DNA from: Fodinibius saliphilus
GTDB lineage: Bacteria; Bacteroidota; Rhodothermia; Balneolales; Balneolaceae
Direction of reading: 5' to 3'
Assembly (NCBI RefSeq): GCF_005869845.1
Contig: NZ_VAWF01000001.1
Coordinates: 1,488,001 to 1,552,000 of the forward strand
DNA length: 64,000 nt
Below the pieces are notes generated by a model. That model was not told the DNA's origin and did no database searches. It saw only the letters and a program-made list of their open reading frames with translations. Within the stretch, counting starts at the first letter, position 1; every line of letters begins with the position of its first letter. The translations under genes were made by a program, and so were the position numbers. This document shows positions 26,212 to 36,312 of this stretch, one piece after another.

Positions 26212-26751
26212 ATGCAGTTATTTAGTAAAACGCTTTTATTAATTACAGCTTTCAGCTCCATTCTTCTTTTACAAGGCTGTGGGGATGATTCAAACCCATA
26301 TCAGGTAACTTATAACGCTCCTGCCCCTTATGATATTTCTAAAGCAGATAGTTCTTATACTACGAGCGATGGATTACAGGTTTATATAATAGAAGAAAGT
26401 AACGACCTTTTTGAGGTTTCTCCCCGAGACGTAGTTTCTGCCTACTATACTGGTCGTGTTATTAAAAATGGTAAAGTTGGTGATATTTTCGACTCAACTT
26501 ATCGGAATGAGTCAGTTGAACCAGGTGTTTTGAGAAACTTAACCCCCACGCCAAAACAATCTTCAAATGGCCCCATTTCTCCGCTAATCGATGGGTTCAG
26601 ACGAGCTGTACTTGGTATGCGTGAAGGTGAAAAACGAGTAGTTATCATACCACCACACTTGGGTTATGAAGGATCCCAAGAAGGGACCAGCGGCTATGAT
26701 TTACGTAACGATACCTTACGCTTTGACATAGAGGTGGATATGATACTCTAA
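26212..26751 (+). CDS. FKBP-type peptidyl-prolyl isomerase lipoprotein
   Basis: Exported prolyl isomerase, probably anchored to a membrane by lipid and active in envelope protein folding. A start at 26212 (MQLFSKTLLLITAF) gives a normal lipoprotein signal with Cys23 in LLLQGC; an ATG at 26182 adds ten residues. The C-terminal FKBP domain (about 65-179) shows VSAYYTGRVIKNGKVGDIFDSTY, LIDGFRRAVLGMREGEKRVVIIPPHLGYEG and a FDIEVDMIL end. It stands alone, downstream of tatC and convergent with alr. Confidence 0.9.
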   Translation: MQLFSKTLLLITAFSSILLLQGCGDDSNPYQVTYNAPAPYDISKADSSYTTSDGLQVYIIEESNDLFEVSPRDVVSAYYTGRVIKNGKVGDIFDSTYRNESVEPGVLRNLTPTPKQSSNGPISPLIDGFRRAVLGMREGEKRVVIIPPHLGYEGSQEGTSGYDLRNDTLRFDIEVDMIL

Positions 26752-26753
26752 AT

Positions 26754-27818
26754 TCAATAAGAATACTTTCTTGGAATCTTAGGATTTATACTAGTTAGTA
26801 TTTCATACGGAATGGTGCCTAAAGTTTGGGCCCATTCCTTTGCGGTATTCCCCCTGTAAATCAGTTCAACCTTTTCTCCTGTAGGGTATTGATCAGCACC
26901 CAGATAAACCATGCAAAAATTCATGGTTATACTTCCAACAATTTCATATTCCTTCTCTGCAATCCGAACGGTTATATTACCCGATAAATTACGTTTTATT
27001 CCATCATCGTATCCCACAGGGATAACCCCCAAATAGCCATTTCCAGGTGCTTGCCAACGAGCACCGTAACTAATAGCATTATTTGCCTTTACCTCTTTAA
27101 CCTGTACTAAACGACTTTGCCAAGACAAAGCTGGTTCTATCCCTTCAATGCCAGTTTCACCTGGGGCATATCCATAAATACCAATACCCAAACGAACCAT
27201 ATTGAACTGACTAGTATCATAAAAAGCTGTTGCCCCAGTATTTGCAATATGTGTGTTCAACCCATCAGGAAAATTTGAGCGCAGGTCTTTAAATGTTTTA
27301 TGTTGGTGGATTACCCGCTCTGAACCAGCATTACTGGCCGTAGCAAAATGGCTATATATTCCAGTACAAAAAAGGTCTGCATTCTCTGTAACCAGTTCAG
27401 CAACCTTTTGACTTTGCTCTGGATGAAATCCCAAACGTCCCATACCAGTATCAAAATTCAAATGATATGAGGTTCCTCCCGGCAACCAATCGAAATGTTC
27501 AACAGCACTAACAGTAGCTGTTAAATTGTGTATCCGATATTCCGAGACAAAATCTTTCTCTGGCACAGCAAATATTAAGATCGGCTTTGCGATACCATGC
27601 TTACGCAATTGAATACCCTCTTCAATATCGTTAACAGCAAAAGCATCTACCTGAGGCTGGATATATTCAGCCACTGCTGTAGCACCATGCCCGTAGGCAT
27701 CTGCTTTTACAACGGCCATAATATCTACTCCCTCTTGAACATGAGTTGCTAGACATTCAATGTTGGAACGAATTACCGGCAGATTTACAAAAACACTAGA
27801 GTTCGATTTCTGGATCAT
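26754..27818 (-). CDS. alr: Alanine racemase
   Basis: Fold-III PLP enzyme that makes D-alanine for peptidoglycan. Its 354 residues include PLP lysine K38 in AVVKADAYGHG, MGRLGF in the barrel, the MVRLGIGIYGYAP segment, the second catalytic Tyr in ISYGARW, and PVGYDDGIKR. It ends in the usual EILTSINPKIPRKY. It lies 8 bases behind the FAD oxidoreductase on the same strand. A second, divergent alanine-racemase-like enzyme is encoded at 47.4 kb. This copy, next to housekeeping genes, looks like the biosynthetic one (inference). Confidence 0.92.
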   Translation of the reverse strand: MIQKSNSSVFVNLPVIRSNIECLATHVQEGVDIMAVVKADAYGHGATAVAEYIQPQVDAFAVNDIEEGIQLRKHGIAKPILIFAVPEKDFVSEYRIHNLTATVSAVEHFDWLPGGTSYHLNFDTGMGRLGFHPEQSQKVAELVTENADLFCTGIYSHFATASNAGSERVIHQHKTFKDLRSNFPDGLNTHIANTGATAFYDTSQFNMVRLGIGIYGYAPGETGIEGIEPALSWQSRLVQVKEVKANNAISYGARWQAPGNGYLGVIPVGYDDGIKRNLSGNITVRIAEKEYEIVGSITMNFCMVYLGADQYPTGEKVELIYRGNTAKEWAQTLGTIPYEILTSINPKIPRKYSY

Positions 27819-27826
27819 ATACCAAC

Positions 27827-29425
27827 TTAAAAATTAAACCATTTTTTCTTTCGGTCTTTTAAAATAACTTTTGCAGCGTTGTACCCTGCAGCTCCAAATA
27901 CTCCCCCCCCGGGATGACACGATGCAGAAGAGAGATATAAATTTTCAATTGGAGTTTTATATTCACTCATTTCCGGGATTGGACGAAACATAAACATCTG
28001 GTCAAAACTCATCTCCACATGCATTACATTTCCTTTTAGTAGACCATGTTTCCGTTCAATATCCAAAGGAGTTTGGATATACCAATCAATAAGTTTTCCC
28101 TCCATATTCGGAGCATATTTTGTAACTACATCATAAATTTTCTGTGCTTCACGTTCTCGAATATCATCCCAATGCAAGCCATTCTGTAATTCATAGGGAT
28201 GCCATTGTGCCCAGGCAAAAAGGGTGTGCCCCCCGCTAGGAGCCACATCCGGATCAATACTTGAGAAGGTCATCGCAAGAACGGCCGGATCTTCTGGGGG
28301 CTTTTTCTTCATATAGTCACCAATGGCATTATCCATATAGTCTACTGAAGGCGCCAAGAGCTGCATTCCATTATGAATATACGAATCATCGAGACAAGCC
28401 GTATATTGAGGCAATTCTTCAACTGCACAACGGATTACCATCCCAAATCCATTACCAACATTAATATTTTCCACTTTTTGATAAGTCGACGAAGGTAAAT
28501 AATCAGGACCTACTAAATTCATCATCGTAGTTTGAACATGAGCATTCGAAACTACCAAATTTGCACGAATTTCATCATCTTCTGTCCTGATCCCAATAGC
28601 TCTCCCATTTTCAACAAGTATACGCTCTACCGGTGAACCTGTAATGACTTTGCCCCCATGGGCTCTCAAAAAGTTTGCCATTGCTTGTGTAAGCATGCCA
28701 CTGCCCCCTCTTGGATGCTTGGCCCCACTCTGATGTAGCATCGACTGCCAGCCCGCAAAATCGCCCGTTGCGGGGTGATCCGGTGTTGGTCCCGACTGGG
28801 CGGCAAACCACCTAATAGCAGATTTCAGATATTCACTTTCAAATGCATCATCAACAACCTTGCCGTAACTACTGAAAATCTTCTGTAATCCACTTGTCTG
28901 CTTCCCTTTCTCGAACATCGATCCATTTCGCATTTGACCTTTGGCCAGTTCAGTAACAATATTTTTACCACTGGGTGGAACCATAAATGCTTTTAATACT
29001 CCTTCGTTAACCCGTCCCCAAAACTCTACAAATTCACGATAATTCTCCACATCTTCAGGGGCAACTTTGGCTATAGAATCAAGTGTCTTTTCAAGATCCT
29101 TAAAAAAGTGAATAACTCCTTTTTTATCAGGCAATGGATACGACATAATAGGATCCATCTCAATATATTCAAGACCGTACTTTTCGAGTTCTAACTCTTC
29201 TAATATACCGGTCTGATGAATCATGATATGCACCGAAGAGCCCACATCCATCTGGAAACCCTGCGGGTATTCTTCAGATTGGAACATTGTTTCGGTACTA
29301 ACCGCTCCGCCCAATTGGTCTTGGCGCTCAACTACAGTAACAGCATATCCCTCTTTTGCCAAATAACAAGCGGTTACCAACCCATTATGGCCGGAACCAA
29401 CAATAATAACATCCTGTTTAGTCAT
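27827..29425 (-). CDS. Phytoene-desaturase-like FAD oxidoreductase
   Basis: FAD-dependent amine-oxidase/CrtI-superfamily enzyme of 532 residues, closest in pattern to the PYROXD2-like group rather than to true carotenoid desaturases. The N-terminus holds the dinucleotide-binding motif VGSGHNGLVTACYLAKEG and ERQDQLGGAVSTE. RGGSGMLTQAMANFLRAHGG lies in the middle, and a C-terminal FAD-contact segment near SASCHPGGGVFGAAGYNAA closes the chain. No other carotenoid genes are nearby. It is followed by alr, so the two may share a transcript. The substrate is unknown. Confidence 0.85.
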   Translation of the reverse strand: MTKQDVIIVGSGHNGLVTACYLAKEGYAVTVVERQDQLGGAVSTETMFQSEEYPQGFQMDVGSSVHIMIHQTGILEELELEKYGLEYIEMDPIMSYPLPDKKGVIHFFKDLEKTLDSIAKVAPEDVENYREFVEFWGRVNEGVLKAFMVPPSGKNIVTELAKGQMRNGSMFEKGKQTSGLQKIFSSYGKVVDDAFESEYLKSAIRWFAAQSGPTPDHPATGDFAGWQSMLHQSGAKHPRGGSGMLTQAMANFLRAHGGKVITGSPVERILVENGRAIGIRTEDDEIRANLVVSNAHVQTTMMNLVGPDYLPSSTYQKVENINVGNGFGMVIRCAVEELPQYTACLDDSYIHNGMQLLAPSVDYMDNAIGDYMKKKPPEDPAVLAMTFSSIDPDVAPSGGHTLFAWAQWHPYELQNGLHWDDIREREAQKIYDVVTKYAPNMEGKLIDWYIQTPLDIERKHGLLKGNVMHVEMSFDQMFMFRPIPEMSEYKTPIENLYLSSASCHPGGGVFGAAGYNAAKVILKDRKKKWFNF

Positions 29426-29529
29426 TGTTTATATTACTCACTTTTAATAACATATTGAAAGATTTATCGTAACCTTGGTCTAACACGACTTTAGGTCATT
29501 TAATTCTGAACAATTCTTAGATCCGTATC

Positions 29530-31317
29530 ATGAAATTTTTTAAGACACTCATAGCTTCAACCCTTGGAATATTCCTTGCTTTTGCACTTATATTCTTTAT
29601 TGGTTTAATAACAATATCCAGCACAGCCGAAGAACCCGAACCATATATTAGAAGCAATTCTGTTTTAAAAATTTCTTTAAGCGGTACTCTGCCCACACAG
29701 GTTTCTTCCAATCCTTTGGACGAAATCATGAATCCTCAGCGCAATAATAAGGTGTCCCTCCAAACATTAAAAGAAAATCTGGCAAAAGCAGAATCTCATG
29801 ACAATATTGCCGGTGTTTGGCTGGAAATCGATTTCATGGGCGAAGGTTGGGGGAACCTACAGGAAGCTCACAAAATAATCCGATCGTTCCGGGATAGTTC
29901 AGATAAATTTGTATATGCCAGTACTAACGATATTGGATATAATGAGAAAGGATATTACCTGGCCACAGCTGCCGATTCTGTTTTTTCACCCCCAGAGTCA
30001 TTCTTTGAGTTCGATGGATTTTATAGCCAAGTCATGTTTTACGATGGTGCTTTTGAAAAGCTCGGTATTGAAACTGAAATTACCCGACATGGCAAATATA
30101 AAGGAGCTGTAGAGCCCTATTACCGTAAAGAGATGTCTGAGGAAAATGAATACCAAATGAATCAGATTATTGACCTGGTAAGTCAAACATATCTAAATGC
30201 TGTAAGTAGTAAAAGTGGTAAATCTATTAGACAGCTTAATGAGCTCCTGAATGGTACACCGACCCTTACTGCTCAATTTGGATACGATCAACAATTTATT
30301 GACTCTTTGATGTATCCGGATGAGGTTGAATCATATATCAAAAAACAGATAGGTATTAAAGAAAGCAGTTCTTTGAAGACCGTATCTAATAAAAGATATG
30401 CCAAAGTATCTAAATCAACTGCAGGTCTCAATACACCTTCAACATCCAATAAAATTGCTGTTATTCATGCAAAAGGACCTATTGTACCAAATTCACTTGC
30501 TGATTCCCCTTTTGGCAACCAAGATTTTATAACCACAGATTTCTTTCAAGAACAACTCGAAGATATTCGTGATGATGATGACATAAAAGCTCTAGTGGTT
30601 CGGATAAGCAGCCCCGGTGGTTCGGGAAGCACTTCTGATCTAATCTGGCGCATGCTACAAGAAACCAAGAAAGAGATACCTGTCATTATCTCGATGGGTA
30701 ATGTAGCAGCTTCGGGTGGTTATTATATAGCTATTGCGGGCGACAAAATTGTTGCTGACCCTACTACGATAACCGGTTCCATTGGTGTATTTGGCACTAA
30801 GTTCAATATGAAACAGCTGTTTAATGAAAAGTTGGGACTCACATTTGATGAGGTAAAATCACACGACCATGCTGATTGGCTCACCCAAAATCGTCAATTC
30901 ACACCAGCAGAACAGAAAGCATTTCAACAATATATAGATACTTTCTATCGTACTTTTGTTAACAAAGTAGCTGAGGGCCGGGATATGTCATTTGAAGATG
31001 CTGATAAAGTAGCCCAAGGACGCGTATGGACAGGTGCTGCAGCCCTTGAACAAGGTTTGGTTGACGAACTGGGTGGACTTGAAAGAGCCCTTCAACTGGC
31101 CGCTGAAGAATCGGGTATTGATAACTATTCCCTGGACCAGTATCCGAAACAAAAATCACTTTATGAAGTTCTAATGGGATCTGCTGGAGCACAAGCCCAA
31201 GCAATGGTCGGTGAATGGTTTACTAACCCGATGACCCAAAAAATGCAGAAAGACCTATCAATCCTCAAGCACCGAGATGCAATGCTCTTTTTCCCCTATG
31301 ATATCAACATACAATAA
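29530..31317 (+). CDS. sppA: Signal peptide peptidase SppA (long type)
   Basis: Membrane-bound serine protease that clears signal peptides. It is 595 residues with an N-terminal membrane anchor (TLIASTLGIFLAFALIFFIGLI) and two tandem protease-like halves. The catalytic Lys is in the first half (ITRHGKYKGAVEPY, K189 or K191) and the nucleophile Ser395 in the second (NVAASGGYYIA), the arrangement of E. coli SppA 67K. SSPGGSGSTSD and TGSIGVFGTKFN are also conserved. The MBL-fold gene starts 6 bases downstream, so the two are probably co-transcribed. Confidence 0.95.
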   Translation: MKFFKTLIASTLGIFLAFALIFFIGLITISSTAEEPEPYIRSNSVLKISLSGTLPTQVSSNPLDEIMNPQRNNKVSLQTLKENLAKAESHDNIAGVWLEIDFMGEGWGNLQEAHKIIRSFRDSSDKFVYASTNDIGYNEKGYYLATAADSVFSPPESFFEFDGFYSQVMFYDGAFEKLGIETEITRHGKYKGAVEPYYRKEMSEENEYQMNQIIDLVSQTYLNAVSSKSGKSIRQLNELLNGTPTLTAQFGYDQQFIDSLMYPDEVESYIKKQIGIKESSSLKTVSNKRYAKVSKSTAGLNTPSTSNKIAVIHAKGPIVPNSLADSPFGNQDFITTDFFQEQLEDIRDDDDIKALVVRISSPGGSGSTSDLIWRMLQETKKEIPVIISMGNVAASGGYYIAIAGDKIVADPTTITGSIGVFGTKFNMKQLFNEKLGLTFDEVKSHDHADWLTQNRQFTPAEQKAFQQYIDTFYRTFVNKVAEGRDMSFEDADKVAQGRVWTGAAALEQGLVDELGGLERALQLAAEESGIDNYSLDQYPKQKSLYEVLMGSAGAQAQAMVGEWFTNPMTQKMQKDLSILKHRDAMLFFPYDINIQ

Positions 31318-31323
31318 AACACT

Positions 31324-32178
31324 ATGCAGATAGGATCTTATACTGTTGAGTTGCTTAGTGAAGGTCGGTTTGAGATCTTTAAGGATGGACATATCAATAG
31401 GTCTGATAATCACGATATTGGGGCAGATACGATACCTACTACTGCCCCTCAAAACCTAGAAGTTGGAATTAACCCTGTACTTCTCCAAACCGAAGATCAT
31501 AATATCTTATTGGATACTGGTTTAGGCTGGGGCTTGGATGCTGGCAGTAGCTATTCCAATATTTCTAACGTATGCACCAACCTGGCCATCTTTGAACTCA
31601 GTCCCAATGATATTACTCATGTGGTCTTAAGTCACCTTCATTATGACCATGCCGCAGGTAGTACTTATGTAGATGAGGGACAACAGACGAAACCCACCTT
31701 CCCAAATGCCCAATATTACATTCACCAGAAAGAGTGGGAATATTCTCTTAAACAGATAGAAAGGGGAACAGCATTCTATGATACAAACTATCAGCTTGAT
31801 GAATTTTATCGACTGGTTGCAGATGAGTATGTCTATTTTTTAACCGGCCAAACAAATGAAATCCTCGATGGTCTTAAGATAATTCAAACAGGAGGCCACA
31901 CGCCGGGCCACCAAATTATTGAAATTAAGAGTGATAATGAGATCGCCTATTTTCTGGGGGATTTAATTCCTTCTTCCACTCAGCTCAATAAACATACAAC
32001 CAATCAGAAAGATAGCAATGAAATTGATGTAAAAAGAGAAAAAGTGAACCTACTCAATAAAGCCTATAAAGAAGAGGCTATTCTTCTTTTTTATCACTCT
32101 ACTTTTGGACGTGCAGGTCGGCTTATCATAGATGACGACAAACGATATATTTTAGCTGATATCCCCTTCCAAATGTAA
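31324..32178 (+). CDS. MBL-fold metallo-hydrolase
   Basis: Metallo-beta-lactamase superfamily hydrolase of 284 residues, cytoplasmic (no signal peptide). The dinuclear metal motif HVVLSHLHYDHAAG is intact, followed by the GGHTPGHQII His and FLGDLIPS Asp ligands and a late His in LLFYHSTFGRAG. The overall layout, with a long loop before HxHxDH and a YYIHQKEWEYS segment, resembles the quorum-quenching lactonase-like and related MBL proteins, but the substrate cannot be assigned. It follows sppA by 6 bases. Confidence 0.88.
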   Translation: MQIGSYTVELLSEGRFEIFKDGHINRSDNHDIGADTIPTTAPQNLEVGINPVLLQTEDHNILLDTGLGWGLDAGSSYSNISNVCTNLAIFELSPNDITHVVLSHLHYDHAAGSTYVDEGQQTKPTFPNAQYYIHQKEWEYSLKQIERGTAFYDTNYQLDEFYRLVADEYVYFLTGQTNEILDGLKIIQTGGHTPGHQIIEIKSDNEIAYFLGDLIPSSTQLNKHTTNQKDSNEIDVKREKVNLLNKAYKEEAILLFYHSTFGRAGRLIIDDDKRYILADIPFQM

Positions 32179-32262
32179 CCTTAAAGAATTATTCAAGTAA
32201 AGTCTCAAATGTAGGCCAAGACTCAGAAACAGCTTTTAAATCTTATCGTTTACTAGCTTTTT

Positions 32263-33735
32263 TTACTGATTCATCGATATTAAGAACTCCTCATTATCTT
32301 CAGTGCCCTTCATTTTATCGAGCACAAATTCCATCGCCTCAAAAGCATTCATTCTATTCAGGTATCGACGTAAAAGTACTACCTTTTCATGCTCAGCTTC
32401 TGGCACAATGAGTTCTTCTCGTCGCGTACCACTCTTAAATATATCCATAGCCGGATAAATACGACGTTCTGATAAATTACGATCCAATACGATCTCCATG
32501 TTACCGGTACCTTTGAACTCTTCAAAGATAAGGTCATCCATCCGAGACCCTGTCTGTACAAGTGCTGTAGCCAGTATAGATAGGCTTCCACCACCCTCAA
32601 CATTCCTTGCCGAACTAAACAGCTGTCGTGGGGCTTTAAGTGCTTCGGAATCCACACCGCCAGACATTGTTCGGCCAGAGGATGGTTGACAAATATTATA
32701 AGCTCGGGCTAAACGGGTAATCGAATCCATAAGAACCAACACATCATGCCCCGTCTCAACCAATCTTTTAGTCTTTTCAAAAACAATCTCAGACAGCCCA
32801 ATATGATTCTCCGGTTTTTCATCAAAGGTAGAGGCTACAACTTCAGCATCATCAACACTACGCTCCATCTCTGTAACTTCTTCCGGGCGCTCATCAATCA
32901 ATAGAATAATCACCTTTGTTTCAGGGTTATTTTTATTGACTGCATTTGCAATATTGCGCAAAATAGTTGTTTTACCGGTCTTAGGCTGGGCGACAATAAG
33001 ACCACGCTGACCTTTACCAAGTGGAGAGAAAAGATCCAGAACACGAGTTGTATATTCCGTGGGGTTGTGTTCCAGTGTGAACCGCTCTTCAGGATAGATA
33101 GGTAACAGATCCTCAAAATCTTCGCGATTATCCATATCACGAGGAATCTTCCCATTTACTCCATCAACACGAAGTAGTGCAAAATACCGCTCACCTACTT
33201 TCGGAGGGCGTATAATACCAATAACACAATCTCCTTGTTTAAGGCGAAAACGTTTTATCTGTGAAGGAGATACATATATATCATCCGGACTGGCCTTATA
33301 GTTATAATTAACAGAGCGCAAGAACCCATAACCGTCTGGTAATATTTCGAGCGTTCCTTCCTGAATTAAATAAGGACCGAGTTGTGGTTGAATCTCTGCT
33401 AAACGCTCTTCAAGAGTATCGGCATCAGATTCGGGAAGAATATCGTGTACGCTTTTTTTCTTTTTCTTACTCTTTTTACCAGAATCCTTAGAACGATTTC
33501 GCGAGCGTCCGTTTTTATTGCTGCTACTGTTACCAGAGTCTTGGTCAAGTTCACCGCGTGCTCGCGCTTTATCGCGTACCGATTGAGTAATACGATCAAT
33601 AAGTTCCTGTTTTCTCAGTCCTGAAACAGAAGAGAGACCCTGTTCTTGTGCTAAACTACGAAGTTCCTTAACAGTCTTCTCATGAAGAGTATCAATCTCT
33701 TCGAGGGAAACTCCATCGGTTTGATAATCCGACAT
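32263..33735 (-). CDS. rho: Transcription termination factor Rho
   Basis: Hexameric RNA helicase that ends transcription. It is 490 residues with an N-terminal Rho-N helical part (KELRSLAQEQGLSSVSGLRKQELIDRI), a basic, low-complexity insert (about 55-95, many Lys/Arg/Ser) typical of Bacteroidetes-type Rho, the RNA-binding CSD domain (GTLEILPDGYGFLR), and the ATPase with Walker A near residue 250 (QPKTGKTT). It also has LLIDERPEEVTEM and the Q-loop region SGGVDSEALKAP. Its 3' end lies 84 bases from the convergent MBL-fold gene. Confidence 0.97.
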   Translation of the reverse strand: MSDYQTDGVSLEEIDTLHEKTVKELRSLAQEQGLSSVSGLRKQELIDRITQSVRDKARARGELDQDSGNSSSNKNGRSRNRSKDSGKKSKKKKKSVHDILPESDADTLEERLAEIQPQLGPYLIQEGTLEILPDGYGFLRSVNYNYKASPDDIYVSPSQIKRFRLKQGDCVIGIIRPPKVGERYFALLRVDGVNGKIPRDMDNREDFEDLLPIYPEERFTLEHNPTEYTTRVLDLFSPLGKGQRGLIVAQPKTGKTTILRNIANAVNKNNPETKVIILLIDERPEEVTEMERSVDDAEVVASTFDEKPENHIGLSEIVFEKTKRLVETGHDVLVLMDSITRLARAYNICQPSSGRTMSGGVDSEALKAPRQLFSSARNVEGGGSLSILATALVQTGSRMDDLIFEEFKGTGNMEIVLDRNLSERRIYPAMDIFKSGTRREELIVPEAEHEKVVLLRRYLNRMNAFEAMEFVLDKMKGTEDNEEFLISMNQ

Positions 33736-33863
33736 AATAATCTACTTCTAAATATTTAATTGAGTTGCGATGAATAAAAAAGTTATACAATCTTGTCACT
33801 AAGCTGTATAGAGAGTTGTTCTACACTGTGATAAAGGGAGCAATTCAGGTAGACATGAAAGAA

Positions 33864-35135
33864 TTAACGGTTATACAAATTTTGAACCCATTCCCGAACC
33901 GTTGCATAAAAGTAAAAACTTCCCGCAAATATTACTAATTCCGAATTAAAATCGCAGTTAAAGATCGTGTGACGATGCTCGTTCGGAAAGGGAGTTACTT
34001 GAGGTAACCATTCTTTAATATCGTCAAAACTAGCCGCCCGTTCAAGGCTTAACTGATAATAATAGATATTTCTGAATTCTGAAAACTCTTTCATAATTTT
34101 TGGTTGTATTTTGTCTTCTAATAGTGCTAGTACTAGTATTGCGTCTGATACTTTCCCAACACGTCGTACAGCCTTCTTTAACGCCCTCACGGCCTCTAGG
34201 TTATGTGCGCCATCAAAAAACCACTTTTGGGATCCTAGCAGACGGTTAAAGCGACCCAACCCCACTTCTGCCTCATTAATCCCTTCAATAAATTGTTCCT
34301 CAGATACTGAAAAATAATCGCTTAAATTCTGAACAACCTGCCAGCTGATAGCAATATTTTTTGCCTGTACTGGTGCTAGCAATGAGGTTTCAAAAAGGAT
34401 CTCATGTCCAGCTACAGTGAGCTGATATTGTCCCTGTTCTCCACTTACCGGGTGAAGTTCGTCAATAGTGTATATCGAACTTTCATTATTCCGAGCTATT
34501 TCTGCAACCTGATTCTCTGCTTCATCCGGTAAATCTCCAATTACTACTGGAATTTCCGGTTTAATAATACCTGCTTTCTCATAGGCAATTTCTTGAATTG
34601 ACTCTCCCAAAATTCCTGTATGATCTAAAGAAATGCTTGTAATTACACTTATTAAAGGGCTAAAAACATTGGTTGCATCAAGGCGCCCACCAAGCCCTAC
34701 TTCAATGACAGCAAGATCAATTCTAGACCTACTGAACCACCAAAAAGAGATAGCAGTACTAATTTCAAAATAGGTAAGTTCGTACTTTTCAATCTTTTCC
34801 CTATTATTTTCAAAGAAACGGAGCAACTCATCTTCTGTTATCTCTTCCCCATTTATTATAAAACGTTCGTTAAAACGATTAAGATGGGGTGAGGTATAAA
34901 GGCCAACATTATATCCGGCTTTTTGGTACACGCTACTTAAAAGTCGACATGTGCTCCCTTTGCCATTGGTGCCGGCCACATGGATAGCAGGAAAATCATT
35001 TTGGGGATCCCCGATACTTTCACAAAACTGCTTGAAACGATCCAGATTAAAATCTGCCCCTAATGAACCTACTGATTTAAACTTCGGTATCTGCTCTAAA
35101 TACGCCTCAACAGAAGACAGAGAGGAAATTGACAT
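33864..35135 (-). CDS. folC: Folylpolyglutamate synthase / dihydrofolate synthase
   Basis: Mur-ligase-family enzyme that adds glutamate to folates (423 residues). Motifs: the P-loop VAGTNGKGSTCRLLSSV, the YTSPHLNRFNERFIING segment, EVGLGGRLDATNVF, TSISLDHTGILG and KAGIIKPEIPVVIG. The C-terminal Mur-ligase domain has WFFDGAHNLEA. It precedes rho on the same strand (128-base gap) and diverges from pyrD. Confidence 0.95.
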   Translation of the reverse strand: MSISSLSSVEAYLEQIPKFKSVGSLGADFNLDRFKQFCESIGDPQNDFPAIHVAGTNGKGSTCRLLSSVYQKAGYNVGLYTSPHLNRFNERFIINGEEITEDELLRFFENNREKIEKYELTYFEISTAISFWWFSRSRIDLAVIEVGLGGRLDATNVFSPLISVITSISLDHTGILGESIQEIAYEKAGIIKPEIPVVIGDLPDEAENQVAEIARNNESSIYTIDELHPVSGEQGQYQLTVAGHEILFETSLLAPVQAKNIAISWQVVQNLSDYFSVSEEQFIEGINEAEVGLGRFNRLLGSQKWFFDGAHNLEAVRALKKAVRRVGKVSDAILVLALLEDKIQPKIMKEFSEFRNIYYYQLSLERAASFDDIKEWLPQVTPFPNEHRHTIFNCDFNSELVIFAGSFYFYATVREWVQNLYNR

Positions 35136-35220
35136 AATTATTCATTGAGTCAGTTAAAATTTCGTTCTTAGTGTTAAGCTCTTTACTTTATCGGAAGTAA
35201 AAAAGATACGGCTTTATTTT

Positions 35221-36312
35221 ATGATTTATAATTCGTTGGTAAAACCACTCCTGTTTAAGCTTGATGCTGAACAGGCACATACAGCAATACATAGATTCGC
35301 AAAAACGGCCTCACGAAGTACTGTTTTAAAGGCTTTAGCAAAAATTATATATGGTTATCAATCCCCAAAACTGAACCAGCAGTTGTGGGGACTTGATTTT
35401 GGGAATCCCATTGGTCTGGCCGCCGGCTTCGATAAAAATGGACATATTCCTGAAATCATGGAAGCGATCGGTTTCGGTTTTGTTGAAATCGGAAGTATTA
35501 CTGGTAATCCCAGTACCGGAAATCCACAACCACGGCTTTTTAGGCTACCCAAAGACCATGCCCTGATAAACCGAATGGGGTTAAATAATGATGGAGCAAA
35601 AACGATTATAAAACGCCTTAAAAACAAACAGCTATCCATCCCACTGGGAGTAAATGTAGCTAAAACACATGATCCGAATGTGATGGGAGACTTAGCTATA
35701 CGTGATTATGTTCATAGCTTTAACGAAGCTAAAAAAGTTGCTGATTATATTACTGTTAACATTTCATGCCCGAATACTACAGAGGGCAAAACTTTTGAAG
35801 ATCCGGAGGCACTTGACGAACTACTTTCTGCCCTTAAAATACGAGATGATGCCCGAATAGTGCCTACCCTAATTAAGGTTTCTTCTGACCTAACACAACA
35901 GGAATTGTTGAACTTAGTTGAAATATGTGAAAACCATCGTGTCCACGGTTATGTTGCTTGTAATACCTCTTCTGGACGAGATCAACTAACTACTGATGCT
36001 CAAAGATTAAAGAAGATTGGCAGAGGTGGACTCAGCGGCCGTCCGATTGCTCAAACAAGTATTCAAGTTGTCGAATGGCTTAGCGAAGCAACAAACGGTC
36101 AAAAACCAATAATTGGTGTGGGTGGGATTGACTCTTTTGAAACGGCTCTAAAAATGATACTTGCCGGCGCCGACTTATTGCAAATCTATACCGGTTTGAT
36201 ATATGAAGGGCCCGGATTGATCAAGATAATTAATAAAAAGCTTGTCAAAGAAATGAACGAATTGAATATCAGTTCTATCCACCAACTTGTTTCCGCCTCT
36301 ACTGCTGAATAG
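35221..36312 (+). CDS. pyrD: Dihydroorotate dehydrogenase (quinone), class 2
   Basis: FMN enzyme of pyrimidine synthesis, bound to the inner membrane and passing electrons to quinone. Its 363 residues include the N-terminal amphipathic region (PLLFKLDAEQAHTAIHRFA) that marks class 2 enzymes. Conserved segments are NPIGLAAGFDKNGH, VEIGSITGNPSTGNPQPRLFRLP, the VNISCPNT active-site region with catalytic Ser, and GRGGLSGRPIAQ and VGGIDSFETALKMILAGADLLQIYTG. Its 3' end overlaps the convergent TPR lipoprotein gene by 14 bases. Confidence 0.96.
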   Translation: MIYNSLVKPLLFKLDAEQAHTAIHRFAKTASRSTVLKALAKIIYGYQSPKLNQQLWGLDFGNPIGLAAGFDKNGHIPEIMEAIGFGFVEIGSITGNPSTGNPQPRLFRLPKDHALINRMGLNNDGAKTIIKRLKNKQLSIPLGVNVAKTHDPNVMGDLAIRDYVHSFNEAKKVADYITVNISCPNTTEGKTFEDPEALDELLSALKIRDDARIVPTLIKVSSDLTQQELLNLVEICENHRVHGYVACNTSSGRDQLTTDAQRLKKIGRGGLSGRPIAQTSIQVVEWLSEATNGQKPIIGVGGIDSFETALKMILAGADLLQIYTGLIYEGPGLIKIINKKLVKEMNELNISSIHQLVSASTAE